From Blasia pusilla (taxonomy: Eukaryota; Marchantiophyta; Marchantiopsida; Blasiales), in assembly GCA_050084515.1 (NCBI GenBank), contig CM114274.1:1674001-1738000 (forward strand): 64,000 nt of DNA, read 5' to 3'. A program made the position numbers and the translations under genes. The notes beneath the pieces are model-generated. The model searched no databases, had not been told where the DNA came from, and saw only the letters and a program-made list of their open reading frames with translations. Positions 53,655 to 64,000 of the stretch are shown in pieces; the first letter of the stretch is position 1, and the number at the start of each line of letters is the position of its first letter.

Positions 53655-55486
53655 ACCGAACTATGTCACATCTTATTTTGACATAGGTAGAGTTCTATCG
53701 CATCGACGACATAGTGAGTTAGCGGACTTTTTGGGTGTAACTTTGTCTCGAGATGTTGGATGAGGTTGGCGAAACGTCTGTTGTATCGAGAACTTTATTT
53801 ATGACGATTTCCCTATTTTGGTTTTATGCTCTCAGGTGGTCCGTTAATCGAGTCAAGTGTCACCTGGTAACCTGTGCACGCATGTTACCGTTGGGAGGGC
53901 TATTTTTGGGAGAAGAGTTTTTTTGGCTCTTCCCAAGGGTACAAGAGTGAGAGAGATGGCTTTCTCAAGCCATCTTTCTCATGTTGAGCCTTAGGAGCGC
54001 CTCTCTTGCATAGACGTGTGTGGGTGTGTAGGAGTTAGGGTGCTAGCATCCGGATTCCCTCATAGTAGAGGGTGGATGTGGTTTGATATGCCGATGTAGA
54101 TTCATGAGTGGACTTTTAGGCAGGCGGAGCCATTTTTACTACTCTTGATTTTTACATGAGAAAGTTGCAAGGGGGCAGGGGGGAATTCGTTGTTTGCAGG
54201 TAGGCAATCGAGTTTCCTTGGTTGGGGAGCCCTCGTGACGAGTGTGTGATGTTTTGTGTGTTATTTTCTGTTCAAAAGATTTTGCGTGGAAGCGCTTTCG
54301 TTTTTCTCAGATCTCGTTAGTGCGGGTTGACGGGGGACAACAGTTGAGTGGGGCGCTGCGTGTGGCGGAGGACGGTTGCAAGTGAGTATCCGTGATCGAA
54401 TGAGTGTGTGGGAAAGAGAGGAAAAGAAGTGAGGTCACATAGCCTTCGGGGGCCTGTTGAGATAAGCGGCTAAGGCTAGGGCATCGGTGTTAGATTCAGG
54501 TCATGTAGGGTTTGTGCGTCATGATGTTACAGCAGAAGGCGAACAGAGGTAGCTTAACTTAAGTATGAAGAGATGTGGAATTGAACAACGCACACTCGCC
54601 GTTGTGCAAAGAGAAGGAACGGAGTTTGGGACATGTAGTTAAGCACGGAGGGCTTGGGAGGGCCCGCATGGGGCACCGTGCCCAGGTGTGTAAGTGCGCA
54701 TAAGGGGAGCCATTATGGCTCCTAGATAACACAGGTAGGGCCCATCATGGGTCCAAAATAGCAGGAAGGTAGTAAGGGGAAGGCTCACCGCGTTAGGAGG
54801 AAGGGGGCGACGAGGAAGGAAAATCCGCGGATCAGGAAGGTAGTAAGGCTCCGTAGGGAGCCGTGCCAAGTGGGGATTAAACGAGAGTACATAGGGGCAC
54901 GTGCCCAAATGCAGTGAGCACGTAGTCGGACAAGCCTAGAAGGGGGAGACCTCAGCATAGGGAGGCGTGCGTGTAAAGGGAGTCCCAACGGCGGGGTGGG
55001 CCAAGGAGGGGCCCCGCATAGGGCCGCGTGCCCAAACGGGAGAGCGGCGAGCCATGGAGGGCTCATTCATGAGTAAAGAGGGAGCCGGGTGGGCTCTGAG
55101 TGCTCACAATAGTATGAGAATTCAGAGCACTTATTGCTCCCATCGTGTCCCTGTGTGTTGCGGGTTCAAGTGACGGGTGTCCCAAACCCCTTTGCCCCCA
55201 TCGGGATCGGAAAGCTCTACACCCGGCTACATTTTCTTGGCAACGGTGACTCTGTTGCATGGTCCAGGACGCTCTCGGATATCCGAGAGCAATGTGGATG
55301 GTAGGGTGGATGGTGTGGATGATACATATTCGTTTTGAAATTCAAATCTCAAAGTCCAGCTTATAAAGTCTTCGTAGTGAGGAGGCAATCCTGAGAGAGC
55401 TGCTGCGGAGGACGGAGCTAGAGCTGCTGATTTTGTCCGTGCAGATTTTCAATCGGCCGCACATCCTACACATTGATCTCTGATGC
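53655..55486. other. no gene recognised; GC-rich LTR-like tract
   Basis: 53.7-54.5 kb is G/T-rich and LTR-like. From 54640 to 55110 a phrase like gcccgcatggggcaccgtgcc / ccgcatagggccgcgtgcc recurs with ggaggg and gagcc words, suggesting decayed tandem repeats. A short foldback (gatggctttctcaagccatc) lies at 53957-53976. No coding or RNA gene was supported. Confidence 0.45.
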
Positions 55487-55690
55487 GTTTGCCCTCCGTT
55501 GTAGGGATTTGCCATGCCATCCGTTGCAGAAATTTGCTCTCTGTTGCAAAGATTTCCCCTCTGTTTGCAGAGATTTCCCCTCAATTGCACAATTTTGCCC
55601 TTCGTTGCAGATTTTTTCCCTCTATTGCAAAAATTTGCTCTCCGTTGGAAAGATTTGCCCTCCGTTGCACAAATTTTCCTCGGCATTGAT
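55487..55690. repeat. minisatellite, unit about 22 bp
   Basis: About nine imperfect copies of a unit like gatttgccctccgttgcaaa. All three forward frames and one reverse frame stay open over the array only because the unit lacks stops, so I do not call a gene. Confidence 0.85.
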
Positions 55691-57340
55691 CGTCGTAGCC
55701 CGAGTGCTTTCGGTTCGTAACATATTAGTTTTTCTCCGAACCTTGGAGATGAATGTTTTTATGAACACATTCATCTCTGGAGCGTATGAAGGGTTGATTG
55801 GATGGGTGAATCGCCTATCGATTTTCTCGTTTGTTCTGTAGGGTTATAAGATGACACTGGCAGAGAATTAGGGGATGTCTGCATCAGAGTTATGTGCTTG
55901 TTTTTTAAATCCGTAGAGTTGCATTGCCGGAATGTCTTACGTTTCTTACAATTGGGCCAGATCACACTAGTGTCCAATTGATTGCGGTTCTTTCTTAAAT
56001 AGACCGGGAGTCACTTTTTCGTTGTCGCTTTACTTGTATAAGTGTATTCGGTGCCGCATGTTACTCAGTCATGTGTTATGATTCAGCCTCTGGTGCTTGA
56101 TTATGTATTTGGTGGGTCAGTTGGTGTCTGTAGTTACCTTCTTCTTGAAATCTCTTTATTTCCATTGATAAGTTCATAATATATCGTGAAGGTGTATTAG
56201 ATGGGTTTTGGTGTTGCATGTGACCATGTCATTCAGAGATTGTCCACCAATGGCTGATTTGGAAAGTTGTGGCTCTCGTAGAAGGCTTTCTGATGGGCTC
56301 CTCTGCCCCTTTTTTCCTTTGGGTTTCTTTTGTATCGTAAGAATGAATTGAGAATCACTATAGAGGTTCTTGCTACATTCGTGAAGATGTATTTATTCGC
56401 ATGTCACAAAAAGGTTATCTGATTTGCAGGGTGGAGTGTGGATTATCTTGATATTCGTTGCCCTGTTAGTTGCCACCGGGATGTTTCCCATCTCCAACGT
56501 TGACGTCTATTGGGGGTGCGGGGATTGAAGGTAACTTCAATGGCATCTTTTTTTGTGTAGAAAAAATCATCCATCCACTCTTTGTCGCACTCATCAAGAG
56601 TAAGTAGGTGTCTTATGAATTATACTCTGGGATCATGTGAACACTTAATGCTTATTGTTGTTAAGGTGTCATCCGTGTAGTTCCCTAAACTGAGTGGATA
56701 ATGGATTTGAGAACCTAGACATGGTTGGAATACCTCCTTTGTATCCGTTAAGACAATCATGAAAAATATAGTTTACTAAAAGAGAATCGATTGGGAATTT
56801 TCTGGATAGTCGACAACTCTTCTTTGTACAATAGTGTTGATTATGAAGCAAAGCAAAATGGAGGAGGAAAGGGTGTAGAATTGCAAAATTTGGTCACCAA
56901 AATTAAGTGTGATGCACGCTTGTAGATTGTTTAGGGTAAGATAGTAAATAGATGTAGTATGCAGTAAAGGAAAGAAAAGGACCTCTTGTTCAGAGAGAAC
57001 AAAATCTCTAAGGTTATCTATGGAAATACTTTCTTCGTGAAAAGAAAATATTTTTGTGTGAATTGGTCTGATACTTGTTAAATTATGATCTTCATGACTT
57101 CATATAAATGAAATTTTTTATAAAAATATATTACAAACCTCAAACCCATCATCCCTTTGCGTAAAAAAATAAATTCATAAAAATACGGCATCAAAGGAAG
57201 AAATATTGCTATAGATATATGCTAGCAAAAGGAAGGCATTCCAGCTATCTTATAGGGGTATGTAGCGACATGTGATCTGCTTCAAATGTTACTTCAAATG
57301 TTACTTTAAATGTTACCCATCAAATGGATAACATTTTTTC
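55691..57340. other. no gene recognised
   Basis: AT-rich. Contains a short inverted repeat gagatgaatg at 55746-55755/55768-55777. No open frame with known motifs. Confidence 0.45.
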
Positions 57341-58750
57341 TTTTAATGGAAATCCTTGTACCATTCTTTACCCAAACAAATAGAAAATAGATATAAAATT
57401 ATAAAATACAGTGAATGGATACATGGACAATATGGTAAGCATTCCATCTTAGAATTAAGGATGTCGAGAAATTGTGGGAAAATTCACAAGATTATCAGTA
57501 GGATTGTGGTAAGTAGAAAGCATTCAAATTTTTTTAAAAATTGGAAATCCTTGTACAATTCTTTTACCCAAAAAAATAGAAAACAGATGTAAAACTATAA
57601 AATACAGTGAGTGGATAAGTGGACAATATGGTAAGCATTCCATCTTAGAATTAAGGACCCCGAGAAATTATGGGAAAATTCACAAGAGTGGCGGTAGGAT
57701 CGTGGTAAATAGAAAGCATTCCATCTTCCACACACATTACACTTAAAGAATTTTTTTTTAATTTTTTAATTGGAAATCCTTGTACCATTCTTTTACCCAA
57801 ACAAATAGAAAACAAATATAAAACTATAAAATACAATGAATGGATAAGTGGACAATATTAAAAGCATTCCATCTTAGAATTATGGACGCCGAGAAATTAT
57901 GGGAAAATTCACAAGAGTGTCGATAGGATCGTGGTAAATAGAAAGCATTCCATCTTCCACACTCATTATTCTCAAAGAAAATAATATCTTTTATAAAATT
58001 GGAAGTGGGGAGTTTTTGTGCGTAGCCGAGGGAAAGTATTCCACTCTTTCTTTTACCAATTCTTTTGTGTGTTGTTGTTAGTTAGTTAGCGGAAAATAGA
58101 AACAAATATAAAACATGTGTAAAACTATAAAAAAAAATGAATGGATAAGTGGATAATATGGTAAGCATTCCATCTTAGAATTAAGGACGCCAAAAAATTA
58201 TTGGTAAATTCAAAAGACTGTCGGTAGGATCGTGGTAAACAGAAAGCATTCCATCTTCCACACACATTACACTAAAAGAAGATAAAATTTTCTATAAAAT
58301 TGGAAATCCTTGCACCATTCTTTTACCCAAATAAATAGAAAACAGATGTAAAGCTGTAAAATAAAGTGAATGGATAAGTGGACAATATGGTAAGCATTCC
58401 ATCTTAGAATTAAGGACGCCGAGAAATTATGGGAAAATTCACAAGAGTGTCGGTAGGATCGTGGTAAATAGAAAGCATTCCAGCTTCCACACACACATTA
58501 CACTCGAAGAAAATCATAATTTATTATAAGATTGGAAGTGGGAAGTTGCTGTGCATAGCCGTAAGAAAGTATTCCACTATTTCTTTTACCAATTTGTTTC
58601 TATGTTGTTGTTAGTTAGCGGAAAATAGAAACAAATAGAAAACATGTGGAAAACTATAAAATAAAGTGAATGGATAAGGGGACAATGTGGTAAGCATTCC
58701 ATCTCAGAATTAAGGACGCCGAGAAATTATGGGAAAATTCCCCACGATTT
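57341..58750. repeat. tandem array, six irregular units of about 190-300 bp
   Basis: Units begin near 57349, 57541, 57770, 58002, 58301 and 58532 (tggaaatccttgtaccattc or tggaagtgggaagtt). Each carries acaatatggtaagcattcca, agaattaaggacgccgagaa and ggtaggatcgtggtaaatag. Two alternating start types suggest a two-part higher-order unit. AT-rich and non-coding; looks like a small satellite array. Confidence 0.88.
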
Positions 58751-59341
58751 TTTAATCCGGTGTGCTAGAGTTATCTTTGGAAGTGAAGTCTGTATCTTAA
58801 GTATCTTTCGAGGAAGTGGAGGGTATTTTATGTATCCCCATTGAGTGGAAAACATTTTACTCTTGTAACCTATATTCTCAATTTATGTAAGAAAAAGAAT
58901 GAGGACAGAATCCAAACATCATCTAAAAGGACACGTTGCCTATCTGTGAAATGAGAGTGTGTATATTCTCTGCGTCTACTTTTTATGTGTTAGTGTCAAA
59001 GAGTGTAATGATAGAACACCCTGATAGCTCCATGAAGGGATTCATTACAGATAAAATGAGGGAAAAGGATTCTGAAAGTATCATGTTTTTTATGAAAATA
59101 TGTTCCGATATGCCGTGAGATACTTAATGCTCACACAATGAAATCTTTTGTCCAAGGCCAAAAAGGTGAAATAAAGCACCTTTTCAATTCAAGTAAGACA
59201 ACCTGGAATCAAAACGAGGTAGAAAATAAAATTTGAGACATTTAAATACAATGTGAGCTCACATATTACTTCGGAATAGAATTCATGAGTTGGGGGGGAG
59301 GAATTTCTAAGTAAGCTTTGTGGGTAGATATCAAAGGAAAG
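58751..59341. other. no gene recognised
   Basis: AT-rich flank between the tandem array and the next coding region. One 60-codon frame at 58936-59118 lacks recognisable features. Confidence 0.4.
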
Positions 59342-59866
59342 CTAAGCACGTAGAAATTCCCAAGCACTACGGTTCTGATCTAAACATTGGAGCACCTCTC
59401 TATTTGCCACACTCAATTGAAGGATATTTTCATCTATCAAGAGTGCTTGTACCTGCAACACAAACTTCTCAATGATTTGAGGTAAGCCATCGATGGTTTT
59501 TTCAAACATGGAACTTTCAAGCTTATGTAGAGAAATGCGCATAGATAGAAATCCATGCACAATCGTTTCCATAGTATTGCAAATATCTGAAATGACCTTC
59601 AATTTGGTTGATAACTCTTGCAGTTCTACAAGTGATCCCTTGTGAGACTTAGCTGGCTTCTTTCCTGCATCATTGAATTTTTTGTTCAAATCTGACAATG
59701 ATAAGCTGGTAGTAGAAATTTCAGAGCAAGAAACACTTCCAACACCTTTCTTCACGCGTTTTGCAGTGTCCCTATCTGATTCATGGCCTCTTTCCCCATC
59801 CTGAAGTCCTTGTGCATGTTTCTGGATCACTCCTCTGATCCTCTTCATTGGACGAGTTTTGTCCAT
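59342..59866 (-). CDS. 174-residue coiled-coil-like protein or last exon of the SWIM gene
   Basis: Open from ATG at 59866 (MDKTRPMKRIRGVIQKHAQG) to the stop at 59342. Basic N-terminus, then a Ser-rich stretch and heptad-like helices (SLVELQELSTKLKVISDI, EKFVLQVQALLIDENILQ). No family recognised. It lies downstream of the SWIM-domain exons on the same strand and could be their final exon or a separate small gene. Codon use looks coding and there are no internal stops. Confidence 0.55.
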   Translation of the reverse strand: MDKTRPMKRIRGVIQKHAQGLQDGERGHESDRDTAKRVKKGVGSVSCSEISTTSLSLSDLNKKFNDAGKKPAKSHKGSLVELQELSTKLKVISDICNTMETIVHGFLSMRISLHKLESSMFEKTIDGLPQIIEKFVLQVQALLIDENILQLSVANREVLQCLDQNRSAWEFLRA

Positions 59867-60471
59867 GGTGACAGATCAAAATTGAATGGTGGAGATCAGG
59901 AGAACTTCTTCACACTCATTTCCGTTTCCCTTGATTCATAGTCGCTTCATCTCCCGTGAACTTGAAGATTTAAAATATTCATATAAACTGAGCCCCTATG
60001 TATCGCGACGTCCCTCTCTAAAAAATCCAAAGGCCTAGGGCCGGAGGAAGGCCCTATGATCGATGCCGTTAATACATGTGGCGCTATCCGTGGAGATCCC
60101 GTGAAGATCCGCCAATCTGGAATACCTTCCATGAATTCCAAAAGCCCCAATCCTCCATATACACCGATCTCAAAACTACAACAAAATCACGTGCATAACG
60201 TACAATCCATATTCAAAATCACTCATCTTGCCTGTGTGTCTAGCTCATCTTGCAGGCCCAATCTCTTCTTTCTTGGTCTTGGCTTTGGAAAGGATGGTAA
60301 CCTACTTGAGGTTCCATCCTAGGATGGACACAAGACTGTGTTATATCCCAATCCATGTTGTGTACTCTGTCTCTTTGCTTTTTCTGACCAGCGCTCGATG
60401 TTGGACTTCACTCGTTTGACATAATTATTGTTTTGGAAACCATCATTGTATGTCTGAAAGGGGTTTCTCGG

Positions 60472-61850
60472 CTACCGTGTCAAGCCGTTTCTGACAACCA
60501 ATTTTGTTGTTTCAATCTGACCATTTATTTCCCTCAACATTTTAGATGCCATTCTTAAAAGCCAGTCACTACCATGACAATGATTTTCCAACTCAGAGTA
60601 CAATTTGTCCATAGTGGCCTCCATTTCTTGGGTTAAACCCGATAAATAATATTCTTCGACTAGTGGTGTTGTCTCAAGCGAAGGGCTTATACTCGTCTCT
60701 GTGTATGGAATGCATTCTGAAAGACACTTCAAATTCAAATAATTAGATTCTAGCTGAAATCTTAAGCATAAATAATAGCCAAATTATTTCAATGTACTTG
60801 CACTACAAGATTTTGTATTAGTATTTAAAAGGAAACCTGGTATTTCGTTGAGATCGAGGAGGTCTCCGGAGATATGACTTTCAATCGATCTTGAATTTGT
60901 CACTGTGATTTTTAGTTGTGCAATTCCTCCCCATTTGATGCCCAATCTTCTTCCAAGTATATTCACAAGGTCCTCTTCGTTGTAATCCTCTCGTAACAAA
61001 GCTGCAATCTGGAGAGAGATCTCATTATAGAAATTATGATACTTGCATTAGAAGATGGACAATAAGACAATTTGTGGTACCCAAAAAGGAAAACAAAAGT
61101 ATTAATTACCATGTGCTTGCAGATGTTCCCCTTCAGGGACCAAGGACACTCACAATGACCCCATTCCGTGTCATAGTTGTATACTGCATACCATTTTGTT
61201 GGTATTGTTTGGCTCCTGACACGTGCCATCTTTACTTGCCCCCTTGATTCAATAAGCTACACATCGCCCGTTGGGATTTCTCTTCCTTTCAATACTGCAT
61301 TATTCACATATTGCTCTTCTATTGCGTTTTGTACAAAACCTTTTTTTTTCACCAAGTGAATGTGAATATACCAAGCCTCTACAAAACTGCTAAGCTTCCA
61401 AACTACGTAGTCTCCTCTTCTTCGAGCAATACTCCTGTTGTCATCAGCAAGAACTGCTTTCATGCTTCCATGATATGCTTCAATTGCAGCATTCGTGTCT
61501 TGGTTTGCATGAGGGTAGTCCCTTGCCGCTTTCACCCATTTACCTATGCTCAAACAAAAATACATAGATTTATAGTTAATCCAGACACCTGCAATATTAA
61601 CATTCTAGAGAACCAACCGAAGAAAATATCACTCATAAACACCGATTATATAAGTATTGAAAATATATTGGAGAAACAAAGACACCCACCTTATTTTGGC
61701 TCCCAATAAGTCCTTATATAGTTGATGAATTCAACTTCCTCTTTGAAGTCTGAATAGAATTGTTGTAGCAAGATCTTTGCATCATCCAAAATCACACCTC
61801 TAGTGTATGTGCCACATCGATTTACGTACATAATTTCTCCTAGACGTCAT
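60472..61850 (-). pseudogene. second Mutator-type SWIM transposase-derived gene, 3' part
   Basis: Possible upstream exon at 61835-61690 (VILDDAKILLQQFYSDFKEE, then NYIRTYWEPK and an in-frame TAA just before a GTGGGT donor). Exon 61110-61543 reads GKWVKAARDYPHANQDTNAA, IEAYHGSMKAVLADD and RRRGDYVVWKLSSF, then a TAG, then SQTIPTKWYAVYNYDTEW and the SWIM finger CECPWSLKGNICKHM. Next exon about 60784-61008 (LLREDYNEEDLVNILGRRLG), then 60472-60738 (TQEMEATMDKLYSELENH). The block HANQDTNAAIEAYH is typical of Mutator-type transposases of seed-free plants, as I recall them. The two stops suggest a pseudogene. Its 5' part is missing, ending near the N4 insertion at 61917. Confidence 0.72.
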
Positions 61851-61916
61851 GACATGTGAGCTCTTATGATTGCACATCAAACCTTTCATTTCACCTACTT
61901 CAACCAGTCATGGCAC

Positions 61917-64000
61917 AGGTGCGGTAAGAGGAGAGGAAGAGAGGAGAGAGGAAACTACCTTCAACCGAAATAGATTTTTTTTTTGAAGAGAGTTTCCGTT
62001 GGGTTGAAGAGAGAAAACTTTTTGTGTGATTTTTTTTCACTTTTTTGTTCAGTTATTAAGAAGTCCCGCAATTTTTTTTTTCTCTTCCATATTTTGGCAA
62101 CCCATCTAAGTCCGACCGGTTGCAAATTGCACAAAATATACAAAACTGAAAAATCAGTGGAATCATAAGTGTGGAATCAATCACTTTTTCCATCCAAGGT
62201 CAGGAACCAATCTACCATTTGCTCTGGGCTGAATAGAGTTTAGGGTTCTAAGTGAAGGTTCTTGAAAAATGAAAGTACAATCTAAAACCTCATTTTGCAT
62301 CCTCAAAGTGGTTTGTTTAAAATACTTCGCACTTCTTTGAGGGACAAAATTGGTTGGTGGATTCCTACTCCTACCTCCGACTCTCTTAAAACTACCAGCA
62401 ACACATAGTACATGTGCTTACAAGGGAAATACCTTTTGCCACTTGTCTCTCTTTGACAAAGTCATCACATGAACATGTGGAAAACAACAGAGATGTGCAC
62501 CACATACACCCTGTGACACTTGAATTTACAGTGTTGTTCATGACCCAATACATCCTTCCTATTCCATTGCCACTCAAGACATCTTTCGTGGCGATGATCT
62601 CCATTTTTGCCTCCCGAGCTGATGCAATTCGCTTTGCGCTCTCCACCGTTGGCCTACACATTCTGTTTCTCTTCACCCCATTTCTAGACTCAATCAGAAA
62701 TATTGGATTGAGATCATCCACCTTCTCCGGTACATGTTGACATCAATCTTGGGTTGAATACGAAATGCGAAGGTCTTTGTTATCCGAACATGCTCCAAAC
62801 TTCCCCCGTCTACGAGTCTGAAACCGACACTTGTAAGATTGTCCACTTTGTCCTGAGCCTTGGATCCCTCGCCTCCTTGGCCTCTCAACTGCCATCTCTG
62901 AATGAATGGAAATCTAGAGTTGGCCTTGATTCTGGCGATGGCATCCATTTCGGCCATCTTTCCATCTAGAACTCGTATTTGACGCAGCAAATTCCGGAAG
63001 CATTCAGGATCAGCGAGAAATGCGAGATTTTCCCAAAGTTGTTTCTCCTCAACCGCCGTGATCTCGCCTTGTCCAGGGATTCCAAGCAATTGTTCACAAA
63101 TTTGTGATGTCGTTGTGAGCTTGATCACTCCGGGCTTTGAACCTGGAGAGTTTCTGTAGACCTCGGCAACTTTCTTTGCCACATCCTCGTTGATGTGTCT
63201 TTGAATTGCATCGGTCACAGCATGAGTGTGGGAGCCAACGTGAACTGCCAGCGTTGTGTAGTCTGACGTGGAGCCCAAGTCGTGGCCAAGAAAAATATGT
63301 GTGCAGGACACGCTCCAACGCAGAAGGGCGATGCCTGACAATGAGGACATTGATGGCCTCCCGGCGGTATGGTGGCACCGACCTTGTATGGAGTTTCTGC
63401 ATTCTTGGGGGGGAATTATGACGTATTGACTCGCCCGTTGCGCTCTTGATACGGGCATGTTGGACTTCTATACTCCAAGGCTCCAACACATTGGCCGCGG
63501 GAGACAATCCAAGGACCATATGGAATTGAAGCACTAGTCCGTTGAAGCCTGCACCATCGATGACAATCAGACTTTCTGTCCATACCCTTCAGGCGTCCTC
63601 CGTCTTTCTTTTGAGCAGGAGCAGCAAGTGGAGGTAACTCAAAAATGCAATTACCATCATACGTGGGCAACAGCTCATCGACAAGAATGTGCTTGAACAT
63701 TTTCAAGGCTATAGACGAAAGCAAACTATTGCCTCATACTCGCAAGAGGAACGAGTAGGCGGACATAGGGCCCGGTTGGTGTCCGACAGATCCACTGAGG
63801 TTGATAACATCCGGAATCTCTTCAGGAAGAACAACATTGATACGAGCGTGTGAAGTTGGAGTCGAAGCCGGATGTACTGGGCTAGGAGTAGCAAACGTAG
63901 AGCTCGGAGCACTAGGAAATTCTCCACCGTCTACTTGGGAAACAGACGAATTCAGGGGCAGGTTGTAAACTCTGTATTGACCATTTGCTAGAGGTAGGAG
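61917..64000 (-). mobile_element. Mutator-like element N4, B end and transposase, runs off the window
   Basis: Begins CAGGTGCGGTAAGAGG (family end GAGGTGCGG with one change) at about 61915-61917. Same B-end region as N1-N3 up to 62302, with one palindrome at 62096-62122. The transposase is on minus. An internal deletion at about 62855 joins the SWIM-side sequence to the zinc-finger side. The A end and methyltransferase-like gene, if present, lie beyond 64000. It interrupts or abuts the second SWIM gene. Confidence 0.88.
62303..64000 (-). pseudogene. N4 transposase, DDE core deleted
   Basis: From the right edge inwards: SSFCEYEAIVCFRL region, then 63724-63416 (MFKHILVDELLPTYDGNCIF, DCHRWCRLQRTSASIPYGPW), the zinc finger (GALEYRSPTCPYQERNGR, CPHCQ, VGSHTHAV; the first Cys pair is partly lost as LEYRS), QICEQLLGIPGQ and FIQRWQLRGQGGEGSK. 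This then fuses to AQDKVDNLTSVGFRLVDGGS, deleting HVYD, ADNAQ and the whole intron. The SWIM finger at about 62480-62405 (STCSCDDFVKERQVAKGISL) is frameshifted. No transposition activity is possible, but a truncated zinc-finger protein could be made. Confidence 0.85.

Noticed and set aside
55100-55200. tRNA gene (gggttcaag-like T-arm word)
   Set aside because: No acceptor, D or anticodon stems can be paired around it.
55487-55690. Repeat-protein gene over the 22-bp array
   Set aside because: Several frames on both strands are open at once, which is what a stop-free minisatellite gives by itself.

Overview
The window looks like repeat-rich nuclear DNA of a plant, probably a seed-free streptophyte (moss, lycophyte, fern or charophyte). 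I infer this from GT-AG introns, TATA boxes, plant-type Ty1/copia, Ty3/gypsy and LINE remnants, and a SWIM-type Mutator transposase family that resembles genes I associate with seed-free plants. I cannot name the species. The only clear host gene is VPS26C (DSCR3-like, Retriever complex). Nine exons lie on the minus strand at 10.69-14.66 kb and their splice phases all agree; the first exon was not found.

Layout: 0-2.4 kb, 3' end of a Ty3/gypsy element with an intact integrase core and a broken PHD finger. 2.4-5.8 kb, decayed copia (minus). 7.0-8.7 kb, decayed gypsy pol (minus). 10.7-14.7 kb, VPS26C. 15.4-17.7 kb, decayed LINE (plus). 18.9-21.1 kb, LTR-element debris. 21.1-49.55 kb, a nest of three related Mutator-like elements. 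49.6-55.7 kb, gypsy/chromovirus debris and a minisatellite. 57.3-58.75 kb, a tandem array. 59.3-61.9 kb, a second SWIM transposase-derived gene, broken. 61.9-64 kb, a fourth copy of the Mutator-like element.

The main find is that Mutator-like family. The innermost copy, N3 (31656-43927, 12,272 bp), is flanked by a 9-bp target duplication CACCGTGAG. It sits inside N2 (24381-49020, about 12,359 bp net), which is flanked by a 10-bp duplication GTAAGCACAT and sits inside the SWIM exon of N1 (21.1-49.55 kb). Each full copy has two divergent gene units. One is a transposase with a GCM/WRKY-like zinc finger, a DDE core with HVYD and FMADNAQ motifs, and a SWIM finger. The other is a multi-exon gene encoding a ParB-like domain (DGNHRFMAW) followed by a beta-class DNA methyltransferase-like domain (DLPSG at motif IV; PGDLVFDL at motif I).

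The shared promoter region and several introns of both genes are filled with a 25-29 bp near-perfect palindrome, half-site GCAACCCGTCGGA. Some copies carry compensatory changes in both arms. A transposon that encodes a ParB-like/methyltransferase-like protein and also carries dozens of copies of a CpG-rich palindrome suggests a self-recognition or self-marking system. That link is inference. Every copy in the window carries stops, frameshifts or deletions, so any active version must lie elsewhere in the genome.
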